64,000 nt of DNA from Cryptomeria japonica (taxonomy: Eukaryota > Streptophyta > Pinopsida > Cupressales > Cupressaceae). Location of the stretch: NCBI RefSeq assembly GCF_030272615.1, contig NC_081412.1, positions 693,292,083 through 693,356,082 on the forward strand, written 5' to 3'. The translations under genes were made by a program, and so were the position numbers. How positions within the stretch are numbered: the first letter of the stretch is position 1; each line of letters begins with the position of its first letter. Under the pieces are notes generated by a model. The model saw only the letters and a list, made by a program, of their open reading frames with translations. It was not told where the DNA came from and searched no databases. Below are positions 21,220 to 32,399 of this stretch, piece after piece.

Positions 21220-24200
21220 ATGGCTCCTAAAAGGGAATTTTCCGGCAAGGTTAACTATTTAGAAAGAAGTGTATGTGATGATTTTTTAGAACAGTTGATG
21301 TTATCAACCAATCAGGCATCAAAGGCCAAAGAGTTAGTGCCCAGGGCTCCCCGTCTGAAGATAGGAGAAGGATTGTATGACAAAGGTAATTGGCTGAGAG
21401 ACCCACAGGTTGGGCTGTCCGGGTTGGGGTTGTTTGAAGTTGGATTTGGAATGAGAAATTCTCCTGCTCCTCAAAACAGTATCTGGGAACTAGATGTTGG
21501 GAAATTAGTAGTCCCAGGGGTATTCATGGATACAAACCTGCTAACCCAAATGGCATTAAATTATGATCCAGTCACAAGATGCATCCAGGATGTAAATGGG
21601 AAAACCCTTATGGAATTTAATGCTGAAGAATTTAGTACAGCATTTGGACTTAATGAGTTCACAAATTTCGTGGAACCTATAAATTTCACTGCATTAGCCC
21701 AAGTTTATGGTGCACAGAGGAGTCATCTCAGGAATGGGCCTCTCAAGGAACTTTTTCTGAAAATAGGAGGGTTAATAGTTGTAGGACCCAACATGCAAGA
21801 GCCCTTCTCATTAAGTATGTTTACCCTGAAGGCTAAAGGAATGTATTGGGCACTTTGTCAAGTTCTAGGAGAGGATGCTGAAGCGAATATGCCCAATCAT
21901 TACTTGCTAATGATTGCCCAGATTTTGAATCCTTCTCTTGCTATCACATTTGATTATGCCTCTTTCATTGCCGATGCTATCCATGGAGGGTTGATAGGAA
22001 TAAGGAATGGAAAGGTGGACAGACCTTTCGGATGGTATTCACTCTTAATCCACCTTTTTCTCTTCAAAGGTGGTGATTATTTCGCTAGTGGACTAGACCT
22101 GGTTAAGGAGAAGGAAGGAGAAAAAATGCCAGTACAATTATGGAGTACTGTGTTGTCATGGGACAGAGAGGATGCTAGTTTCTTAAAGTTTGACAAATAT
22201 TTTGCATCCAAAATAAGGACTCTCCTCTGCTCTGATAAACCAAGAGTCCCCAAGGTTCTTCTGGAATTCATAAGGCCAAAAGAATTCGCAGAGAACATCA
22301 AAATTGTTCATAACTGGGGTGACATCTATTTATATCCAGTCTCCACAGTTTTCAGAGTTTTTGGTTTCAGGGGTTCTCCATTTTTGTTACCTTAACAAGT
22401 CCCTCTCAAAGTGGGAATAGCGGAGATCCTTAAGCAAATTGGTGGCCTACAAGAGGCAGAGTTAATAGGCAGAGGTAAAGGGACTATTTTCCTTGCAGCT
22501 ACCATAGCCCACCAATTCGTAATAACAAAGGGAGGCTGGAATTGCTTTGAGGATTTCCTCAAACCTTATCATTTATCCACTGCAGTGTCCAGGGGTGCTG
22601 ATCCAGAGGACTTCTTCAATGGTGTGTTTAGGAAGAAGGTAGCATGCAGAGGTAGGCCTCATCAATTCCAATTTCCTGAAGACCTCATTAGAAATGAATT
22701 TGATCTAGATGAGCAGGAACTAAGGAAAGAAAAGTGGGTGGCTTATAAGAAAGCCTTGGATTTTGTGCATCAGTTTGATGCTAGCTATGACCCATTGTCT
22801 AGCTTCTTCCCATTAGAAGAAAAAATAATTTTTTTGATTGTTTTCTTTGAAGATGTGATGCAAACACTAAAGGAGAAGAGGGAAGTTGTGATTAAGAGCA
22901 ACCCTGATAAGGCCAGAGTGATCCTAAGCAGGTCAGCTTCCAGCAAAGCAATTCCTCCTAGTGATTACACATTGCATAAGAAATCAGGTTACAGTGTGCT
23001 GGTGCCTACAATAGGAGAGCCCTCTACATCCAAAGGAAAGAGGAAGATACAAGATGTTATTGACATCCAAGATAGCCCAAAGAAGCAAAGGCTGGGGAAG
23101 GAAGTGCAATCAGATACACCCTTGTATTCCCCAGCCCAATCCCCTATCCATATAGGAGATGAACAAGTAGCAGCTGAACATCTCTTGCAGTTGGGTAGGT
23201 TAGGGGAAATTGCATACACCTATGATGAAGTGGAGGAAGGGATGCCAGAAGAGCCCATTGATGCTAAAATGGATATTACCTCCACTGAACTCAAAGGCCA
23301 GGAGTGGGATCCTGAGATAAAAAAGGCAAGTAGTGCCTTTTTAGCTGATGACAACTTTGTCACATCGGAAGCATTTATGCAATTCATTGGGAAAAAGCAT
23401 ATAGATAAATATAATGGTAGATGTGAGACAAGAAAGGCTGAGCAGCCCAATAAAGATCCAACCTCAATGGAGGAAGAAATAAAACAAGAGATGATGGAGG
23501 AATTCAAAACCATCACCCCTGAGCAAGGAAGAGATATGGTAGCACAAGCTGGAGTGCTTATCTTACCAGAGTGGGATATTGCAGATGCCCTGGTGTTAGA
23601 TGCAGTAAGAAAAGAGACCAAACCCATGGAAGGGGTTACCTTCAATAAGGATAATGCTACACTAGTCATGTGGTCTCTCAAGAGAAATGAGAGCAAGAAA
23701 GGAAAAGACACCCCAGGGTCAAGTTACCTTGGTGGAATGATGGTAAAGAGAGTACAAAGTACAGGGGTAGTAGAGGCTGCTAGCACTATGTTAGAAACTG
23801 CAAAATTCAGTGTTGCAGTGGCAGAGAAGGAAGCCAAAGAAAAAGAGGCCCTCCAAATTAAGTTGGAAATAGTTTTGAAGGCCTATAACAGTGCTAAGGA
23901 GGAGGTGAGAGGTAAAGATAGCATCATTGCTAAGTTGTAAAGCCAGTTGATGGGACAACACCAACAAGGTGAGTCTTCAACACTGATGATTTCCTCTTCT
24001 CCTGCAAGACCTCCACCTACCAGCCCTATCATTGAATTTCCACCATCTCCAGCACCCTCCAACTCTCAAATGATTGAGATTACTCCTCAAGAACTAGAAA
24101 ACCTAAAACAGGCTCAGGCCTTATATGCAAGGATATATGAGGAAAAGGTAAGGGCCACAATCTCCAGTTTTGTAGATAAAATAAATGTCTCATTTCTTTA

Positions 24201-24861
24201 AAACAATGTGTGAAAAATTATGGAGATATGGAATGAGCTGAGGAGAGATAAGGCCATTTTGACACCCATTTTTGACAGATGGAGGCCTAGGGAGCAAGAT
24301 CTAGAATTTATCTGTGTATCCTCTGATGAAGCAAGAGCCAATCCTATTATCAAATCCACTTTTGATGTCACTAAATTCTTAATGCAATTGGCAGCAGAAG
24401 TGGATAATGTGGATAGAAAGGTTAATTTGTGTAAGAAGGAATACACTGATCAAGTTTTTGAGTTGCTCCCAGGAATTTTTGCTAATCCGGATCAGTTAAA
24501 AGACAAGCAAATATGGCTTAAGGAGATAGAAGCTAAATTGTCAGCAAGGGTTAAAGGAATCATTGATCTTGATGATACTTCTTTCTTTGTTGTGACAATA
24601 CAGGAAATAGAGAAAATTAAATCACATTATGGTTTTCTTAATTCAGAAGTCAACAAACTGAGAAATTCTTGGAAAAGGTTGACTAAGATTAAAGATGATG
24701 TGATTAATTTTTCATGGCCGACAGAAGAGATATATAGTGAGTGGGAAATTAAGTATGCCACCCATAATCCAGAACAGTTGGAGAGCGCCCCTGAAAAGAC
24801 AGAAGAGGTTGCAACCGAACAACCTATTGAACAAACTGCAGAGGCTGAAAAGAGCTTGTAA
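21220..24861 (+). pseudogene. ORF inside B LTR1, ~1213 codons, unknown function
   Basis: The ATG at 21220 (MAPKREFSGKVNYLERS) lies about 600 bp after the TATA box and 4.6 kb before the primer site. One frame continues to 24861 with only three stops (22393, 23938, 24199) and no frameshift. Residues 1-390 look globular; 225-295 are helical and hydrophobic (FDYASFIADAIHGGLI, LLIHLFLFKGG). The middle is acidic with a basic patch near 23080, about 850-910 is coiled coil, a Pro/Ser linker follows, and the last ~210 residues are helical. I do not recognise a named family; the head faintly recalls plant-transposon/PMD-type accessory proteins. Three copies in the window show it belongs to the element. 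Confidence 0.6.
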
Positions 24862-25800
24862 CTATTTTTTGCGGAAAACTTGTAACCTCTTTATTTTTGA
24901 AAAGAAATGATTGTAACAAACTCTCCTCAAGAAGTCTAAAGATTTGTGCATCCATGTTGTTATAAATGGATACCAGGACTATGGAAAAGATGATCACAAA
25001 ATTTTGTAAGAGAACACTGCAGAAATTTATCTGAGCTTTTCTAAGTTTAATGGAGAATTAGAATTTATTGTAATATTTCTTGAACTGAATATCAATATAC
25101 AGGCCATCGGTTTTGAGTAAGGCTTTGTGTTGTTTTCAAGTTTGTTCACAAATTTATTTACTGTTTTCATACTAAATAATCCAGGGTTGTTCTGTTTAAA
25201 ATGGAATTGCAAAGCAATTTTAGTATAAGTGTTTGTTAGCTTTTCTCTTTAGGAGAGAAATTAAATACGCAAGATGACTCATACCAGTAATTTCTTTGGG
25301 AAGAACTTTGAATTTTGAGGACCATAGCTTAGTTTGGGATGCTTGAATTCTTGTATGTGTCAGGCATATATAAGGATTAATGGAAACCAAGCCGACGGGA
25401 AGTATAAAGATGTATTGTTTAAGGAGTTTTATTTGAGTTTAGATGACTCTGTGACCCTGGATAAGGCACTGGTATTAATTGAAGTTGTTTATTGCATGCT
25501 TTGTTGATCGAAATGCTGAATTTAAGTACAATTTCCATCCTTTGTTTTCAGTTGATTTCAAGGTGAATAAATCCACTGGTTTTCTGGACTGGTTTGCTAT
25601 GGGTTTATATTTGAAAGTGTGAATTTAATTCACAAAGGTATACTCACCTGGGCTCCGAGGAAGCCTGAAGTGTAGAAGGTTTAATCAAACCTTGTCATAT
25701 GTTGTCTTGAGAATTTCCTTATCTTTGAGGTCTCTTTTGCACCAAGCTCAAATCATATTACTCTAAGGATATTAAAGGGACTCAGATTTTGAAGACAACA
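24862..25800 (+). other. B LTR1 3' tail (U5 side)
   Basis: AT-rich, no sustained frame, matched by 52156-53096 in LTR2. It ends GAAGACAACA. Nothing else recognised. Confidence 0.6.
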
Positions 25801-25804
25801 AAAG

Positions 25805-25822
25805 TGGTGACTCTGCTGGGGA
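25805..25822 (+). other. B copy 1 primer-binding site (Ogre/Tat type)
   Basis: TGGTGACTCTGCTGGGGA, four bases after the LTR end. It closely resembles the primer site of Ogre elements, reported as tRNA-Arg. Copy 2 has TGGCAACTCTGCTGGGGA at 53101-53118. Confidence 0.75.
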
Positions 25823-25998
25823 GAGTTATAATAAAGATATAAATATCGATTTATGTCGATATTTGTAAAGAAATTTGTTGTGTGTTTGTGGGTAAGACTG
25901 CTTGTTTTCATTTTTCCCATAGTTTTGTGGGTGGTGACTCTGTTACTATTGAACGAGTCCTTGTGAGATACAAATTTTCTAAAAGGAAGACAAGCGAG

Positions 25999-28160
25999 AT
26001 GCAAGGAAACAAGAACATGAGATCATTCATGAAGAAACATCCTCATGAAACCTTGCAAGAAGGTCTGCCAGAACTGTCACGAAGAGGTCAGAAGAGATCT
26101 GTGTTGCATGAGCCATCAAATGCTACATGGGTGCAGAAAAGCAATAATACTAGTAACATGCCTGATGGACCTGTCTATGCAAAGTCTAATTCATCTTCTA
26201 GAGATTCGGAGCATGATATTTTAGGTTTCCATTCTGGATTATTTGGAAATATTGATGATGCACCTATTTTAAATCAAGATCTATCTCATGCTAGTGTTTC
26301 TGCAAAAGATAGAACCAGTTCAAATACAATTAGGCACTCAGTTCCTAGGACAATAGATGGGAACATTAGTCTAATTGACATAGATCAAATTAATGCATCT
26401 GATTCTGAAGAAAACTTCCCTGATGAGGATAAGATGTCTCAAGAAATCGAGGATTTGAATAAAAGAGTCCATCATTTAATCTCCCTGAGAGCCCAAAAGG
26501 AGGCAAATAAGGAGAAGGAAATCAAAGCCAAGTTAAACGAAAGAGATAGGCTTCTTAGACAGATAGCTGATCTTGAAATGCTTCCTAAAGAAAATGAAAA
26601 AAGTGATGAGGAAGGCCCTGTGATTAGGGAAATCCTAATCCCTAAAAATAGACAAGCTTGTAAGTTAGTAGCCCAGCCAATTAGAGAAGTATTTAATGAC
26701 TCCCAGCTTCCTAAAGCTAATTTAGATAAAGGAAAACAAAAATGGGTAGATGATGGAGTAGAATCTAAAACTGCAGAAGAGATTTCTCATAGGATTCTAG
26801 CACATGAGAGAGAGATGGAAAGGATGAGGAAGGAAAAGGAAGACCTTCAAATGGAACTGGAAAAGGCTGAGTTGGAAGCAGTGAATCAGGAAGTTAAAAG
26901 AAAGATTAATTATTTAAAGGCTCCCCCTATTACATTCCCATCGGAAGATCTTAGCAATCCTAATCCCCAACACATTTTTGTTCCTCAGATCAATACTCAA
27001 CCTGCAGTAATGCTAATATTGCCTCAGTAAGTCAAATACCCTCGAATAAACAGTACACCCAAGCACCTCAATCTCCAATCCCAAAAGCTAAAATGACCAT
27101 GGGAAATAATAGTGCTATTGCCCCTTTTCAAAGAAGGCCAATCAATTTAGAACAATATAAGCAATTGTTTTTTGATGGGATCCCAGGATATCCAAATCAT
27201 GTTCCTATTGAGCTAAGAGACAGACTCCATAAGTTTGCTAGGAACAATGCAATTAGTGTTGAGGAACATCTGAAATCTTTTGGGGATTTAATAAATGATT
27301 ATGAGATAGCAGACGAAGATGTTATTATGAAACTGTTTGTTCAATCTCTGGTTGATGATGCAAGAGATTGGTACAGAGGTCTTCCAGTAAATAGCATAGG
27401 TTCATGGGATGATTTTAAAAATTGTTTTCAAGAACACTATGGTGACAAGACTAATGTGAGTTTCATGTTGAATGAGTTCAATAATATTAGAAAATCTGAA
27501 AATGAAATAGTCATTGATTTCAATGCCAAATTCTAGAAAGCTATGCATAGGTTGTATCAAGTGATGAGGCTAGATGATAACATGTGTCTTAATACATACT
27601 ACAATGCATTTGATTCCAAAATGGCCTATATTTTGAGAGATAAAAATCTTCATAATTTGAGGGATGCTTTTAGAATTGCTATAAATGTAGAAAGCAATAG
27701 AAAAGCATCTCAAAAATTAGGAAGAAGGACAGATGGTAGATTATGGCATGAAACCAAACAACAACCTAACAAAGTTGCTAAAGAGGATGATAAAATGGAG
27801 AAACTGGTTATTGCTATGAAAGATTTGACTGCCAAAGTTAGCAAAAATGATAAGCCCAATTATAACTGGCAAGATAGACCTCCTAGATTACATGATATGC
27901 CATACAATACAAATTGGAAGGATGGTAAACCCCAAATTGAGAAGCCCAAAATTGCCCAAAGTTAAGACACACTGGATCCTTTGAAAGGGAAAAATGTTAA
28001 CAATATAGAAAATACTCCTTGGTGTATTGCTTGTGATGGACCACACTCTTCTCATCAATGTGCAGTGGCTCAAGCTTTGAAAGAATCTATGAGACCAGAA
28101 GCAGAGCCTGACATTAATATGTTTGAAATTATTGTAGAAAGTGATGAGGAATCTATGCAA
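25999..28160 (+). pseudogene. gag: B copy 1 Gag, broken
   Basis: Gag of a Tat-like gypsy element from ATG 25999 (MQGNKNMRSFMKKH). Residues 1-340 are acidic and coiled-coil (QEIEDLNKRVHHLISLRAQK). One base missing near 27009, relative to copy 2, shifts the frame. The capsid domain lies at 27093-27530 (EEHLKSFGDLINDYE, DDARDWYRGLPVNS, DDFKNCFQEHYGD). TAG at 27534 and TAA at 27963 match Gln codons in copy 2. A zinc-binding WCIACDGPHSSHQC lies at 28020-28061. In the family this forms the particle and packages RNA. It merges in frame with protease. Confidence 0.88.
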
Positions 28161-29366
28161 AGTGAATACAGTGATGTGTTGGATAGTGAAAGGTTAGTGC
28201 AAGGACAGTTAGCCTTAGGTTGGCATCCTACATTGAATGTGGTAACAATTGAAGATGAAGAAGTTTATCTTAGGAGGCCTAGTGAGGAAGAAGTTAGAAA
28301 TCTCACTAATGCTGCAATTGCCAAAACAAAACATAACTATAATCTGAGAAGCACCAAGAGAGACACTGATCAAGGTGAGCCAGGTTCTATGTTTGTAAAA
28401 GAAGTCACAAAAAAGGGGGCATCAAGCAGCGCTACTACTATTCCTAAAGTTAGTCAAGAAAAAGAGGAACAAGTTAAAGATTTACCTAAAGGTATAGATG
28501 AGAAAAATGTTGGTGATGTACAGAGAGAAGAGATAGTGAAAAGGGCAACTCAACTCAAAACAGAAAAGGTTAAGGTTAATACTGAAAAATGTAATAATTC
28601 TACATTTTATATGGCTCAAGCTTTAACTCAAATGAAAGTCACTGTTCCATTAATAGAATTGCTAAAGATTAAAGAATATAAGGATGTAGCTTTGTCTTTA
28701 TTCTCTAGTATATCTGATAGTGACACCGTATTACCCACTGGTTTGGCTAAAGTTGGAAAGGATCAAGAGTTCCAAACCCCAGACATCTATGTTGGAACCA
28801 CTATCACTCAGGAGCCTTCTCAGGTAGATCCCTTCTATGTTACTTTGTTAGTCAATAACCGGTTGATTAAAAACTGCATGATAGACTCAGGAGCTGCTGC
28901 TAATGTAATGCCCTATCGTGTTATGAAAGAATTAGGGTTATTAGTAACCACTGTGTATGGGAAATGTTATGCCATGGATAATAGAGAAGTGCCTGTGATA
29001 GGTACAATGAGAGATGTAGAAGTAAAAATAGCAGCATTTCCTAAAGCCACTTACAAAATGGATGTTATTGTTACTGATACTAAACCCCACTATGGTATGT
29101 TACTATCTAGGCAGTGGGCAGCAGCAGTAGGGGGAAATGTCCAACTGGACTTATCTTATGCTACTATCCCTATTGGTGGCAACTAGATCAAACTATATAG
29201 AGAGCCGCGAGCTCCTAAGATAATTGAAAATGTGGACCCTAGTATGCTTAATTGTATGATTGATTTAGATTTAGATAACTTCAGACTTCAACCAATCTCA
29301 CGTCAATTGAAGAATACTGACCCAATTGTAGTCAAGTTACAAGCACACCAGTATGGGTTGTGGTAG
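28161..29366 (+). pseudogene. pol: B copy 1 protease region, ends at shared TAG
   Basis: In frame with the end of gag. The aspartic protease centre is MIDSGAAANVMPY (catalytic Asp codon 28884-28886); the fold continues to LLSRQWAAAVGG. TAG at 29184 is private to this copy (copy 2 has CAG). TAG at 29364-29366 is present in both copies, exactly before the RNase H. The product would cut the polyprotein. Confidence 0.85.
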
Positions 29367-30105
29367 ATGTATCTTGATGGAGCTTGCTCCAAAGAAGGAT
29401 CTGGAGCAGGGGTTCTTTTTGTATCCCCATCAGGTACAACTTTTAAGTACTCATTTTTATTGGCATTCCAGTGCACAAATAATACTGCAGAGTATGAAGC
29501 CCTGTTACTAGGACTTGAGGTTGCAAAAAGGCATGGAATTCAACTGTTGAAAGTAATGGAGGATTCAGAATTGGTTATCTCTCAGGTGAGATCTAAATAT
29601 GCATCCAAGAATGATAGATTGAAGCAATATAAGCATGTTGTTTGGGATGTTATTGAGCATTTTGATGCATTTTCTATTAATTGGATAGAGCGAACCAAAA
29701 ATATTATGGCAGATTTCCTAGCTAATGTTGCTTTGAAAAATGATGATGCAACACTAACCGGTATTTCCACTGTGGAAATAAAATCTAGGCCTGCTATCCC
29801 TGATAATGTGTACAATTGGCAAGTTTTTGCTGATGATGAAAACATTCTTAGGTTTATCCAATGTGTTGATGATTATGATGGACAAAAGATTGATTGCAAT
29901 GCATTGGTGGAAGTGGTAGATAATAGAGAGATAGTTTTTGGAAATGATGTTGTCCAGTTGGAAACCAATGAGATACCTAAAGGGTTGGTGGAGCTGGAGA
30001 GCATGTTTAGTTATAATGATAGTCATTTACACCAGCAATCTACCACCAAGTTAGAAGAGTTAGAGGAGGTAAACCTGGGGACAGAATCATTTCCTAAGTT
30101 GGTAT
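29367..30105 (+). pseudogene. pol: B copy 1 archaeal-type RNase H, placed before RT
   Basis: Starts MYLDGACSKEGSGAGVLF. The pattern YLDG, NNTAEYEALLLGLE, DSELVISQV, and NIMADFLANVAL gives the D-E-D-D set of the archaeal-type (second) RNase H of Tat elements. Here GDSE is mutated to EDSE; the acidic residues remain. About 100 acidic linker residues follow, then the frame is cut at 30105 by S2 and resumes at 31366. It removes RNA from RNA-DNA hybrids during reverse transcription. Its place upstream of RT is unusual; in O it lies after the gypsy RNase H. Confidence 0.88.
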
Positions 30106-31360
30106 TGTAGACACCCAAAAATGGTCAACGCTTGCGAAGTCATACTTTAACATTTGCGCATTGCCTCATTTTAGGTTTTTGCATCGCATTAACATTTCTC
30201 CTATGTTACGCACTTGGTTTTTATCATTTGTGAGCATCGAGTCATTCTTCTATCATCTCGCCTTCGAATTTGGTCTTGTCGACAACAATCTTTAATCATG
30301 ATTTTGGTCGATCTTTGTCCTTTTGTCAATCTTGTCATATTGCGATCGATTTGTCATTGATCCTTGTCCTTTTTCAATCATGTCAATTTGGTCAATTTGT
30401 CATTGATTTTTGTCAACCAACCTCAATCAAATCATTTATTAATTCAAAATCATGATCAAATCGAGTCAATTATCTTTCAAGACCTAATTCACCTTCTAGG
30501 GTTTCATGATTTCGTCATTTAACCTTGCTTATCATTTTCTTCCTTTAGGATTAATAAATTACTTATTTATCCTAAGTCTTCTCATCACAATTAAATTTTC
30601 ATTTAATTGGCTAATTATTCCTCTTTGTGAATGAATTAATTAATAAATGAAAAATTATTGATTAATTCACTAATTCCTAATTTCATTATTTCCTAATTCT
30701 TAATTTCCACCTATTTTCTAATTTCCTAATTGCAATTTCCACCTAATTAACTTGTCTTTAGTGCTCCCTATTTTTATGCTTCATGCGTCATACTCTTGGC
30801 ATAGCAAGATGTCATAGGGTTCTAGTCATCTAAGTTTTGCATTGGCAATATGTCATAATTCATGACATAGAAGGTGTCATAACCTTCCTCTTTCCACTCA
30901 ATTGTGCCATTTTCGAAATCAATTGCCAAAATATCAATGTCATGCTAATCTTGTCTTTTCTCCAATTTCTCTATAAATTGGATGATTTTCTTCAATCAAT
31001 CCCCTTGACCCTTGATCCTTGACCCTTCGAATCCTTGGATCCGAATTTTCTATAAAACTACCGAACTTACACTTCTAGTTCTCTTGAGCTTTTCATCAAT
31101 CTTGCTTTCAATTGTGTGAGCACTTGTAGGTGAGATCCACAAACCCATTGAAGAGGAAAGAACAACAATGGAGCCGCATGGAAGGAGCATTCAATTCTGC
31201 ATTTGGTTTGCATAATCTTTCATTTTGAATGCTTTGTTTTCATATCTCTATTGAGTGTGCTTAGGATTAGGTTCATTTGCAATGAGAGTTCTTTTGATTA
31301 AGTTATCATGTCTTGTGTTTTGATCTACTTGTTGTGATGAATCCTAATTTCTACGCTACA
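30106..31360. mobile_element. S2 solo LTR, 1255 bp
   Basis: Perfect duplication GGTAT (30101-30105 and 31361-31365) and ends TGTAG...CTACA. B copy 2 at 57343 shows the uninterrupted site. There are no reading frames, primer site or second LTR. Orientation is unclear: CTATAAATTGG near 30969 suggests plus, but read on the minus strand it begins TGTAGCGTAGAAATT, like the N and O LTRs. Confidence 0.92.
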
Positions 31361-31365
31361 GGTAT

Positions 31366-32399
31366 ATATTGGAAAGAAATTACCCCCTCATGTTAGGACT
31401 AACCTTATCAATTTATTGAAAAGGTATAAGCATGTCTTTGCTTGGTCTTACGAAGACCTAAAGGCATATAGACAAGATCTTTTTCAGCATGAAGTTCCTT
31501 TACTTCCAGATGCTAAGCCTTTCAGACAAAAACAGAGACCTATCAACCCCTTATTAGAAACTAAAATGCAACAAGAGTTGACCAAATTGAGAGAAGGGGG
31601 GATTATCAAACCAATAAGGCATTCTTCATGGGTCTCCAATTTGGTCGCAGTAAGGAAGAAGAATGGAGACATCAGATTGTGTGTAGATTTTAGGAATCTG
31701 AATGTTGCTTCCCTAAAAGATAATTACTCATCTCCAAATATGGAAGCAATGCTACAAAGAGTGACAGGTTGTGATCTTTTATCCATGATGGATGGTCTCT
31801 CAGGATACAATCAAGTGTTGGTAAAGGAGTCTGAACAGTTTAAAACAGCTTTCACTACTCCATGGGGAACGTATGTATATGTGAGAATGCCATTTGGATT
31901 AAAAAATGCAGGAGCTACATTTCAGAGAGCTATGGATGTGGCTTTTAAAGAATTCATAAATATTATCATGTTGGTTTACCAAGATGATCTAACTTGTTTC
32001 TCAAAGAAAGCTGATGATCATTGTGGACATGTAGAGAAGGTGTTTGATAAAGCCCTGGAATTTGGTGTGTCACTGAATCCCAAGAAATGTCATTTTGGGG
32101 TCACTGAAGGAAAGTTATTGGGACACAGTTTCCAAGGAAGGGGTAAGAATAGAGCCTGAGGGAATTGAAGCAATCAATAGGGTGTCTGAACTTGGAAATG
32201 TGAAAGGTATCCAATCCTTTCTAGGCAAAGTAAATTTTGTCAGGAGATTCATTGCAAACTTCGCAGAGATAGTGAAGCCTATTGTCAAATTTCTTAAGAA
32301 GGACACAAAGTTTCATTGGGATCAAGAAGCTTCAAAAGCTTTTGATGAGATTAAGAAGGCAATCCAAGAAGCACCAGTGTTGAAATCCCCTGATTATAG
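31366..32399 (+). pseudogene. pol: B copy 1 reverse transcriptase and start of RNase H
   Basis: Gypsy RT with ordered motifs: RPINPLLETKMQQEL, RLCVDFRNLN, SMMDGLSGYNQV, MPFGLKNAGATFQRAMD and the catalytic YQDD (31977-31988). Two bases are missing near 32128 relative to copy 2, shifting the frame in the thumb (LLGH). RNase H begins (FHWDQEASKAFDEIKKA) and is cut at 32399 by O; it resumes at 45060. Apart from that shift and the S2 and O insertions this RT is open, unlike copy 2. Confidence 0.9.

Larger units (their letters stand above)
11730..25800 (+). repeat. B LTR1 (6187 bp plus the N insertion)
   Basis: It starts TGTTATCACTG at the break with copia sequence and ends AACA at 25800, four bases before the primer site. 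N (12194-20072) interrupts it at LTR position 464. It contains tandem U3 modules, a TATA box, and a long reading frame (21220-24861). 24862-25800 is a 0.9-kb AT-rich non-coding tail. The extreme length follows from taking 25805 as the primer site. A shorter LTR ending before 21220 has no primer site to support it. Confidence 0.75.
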
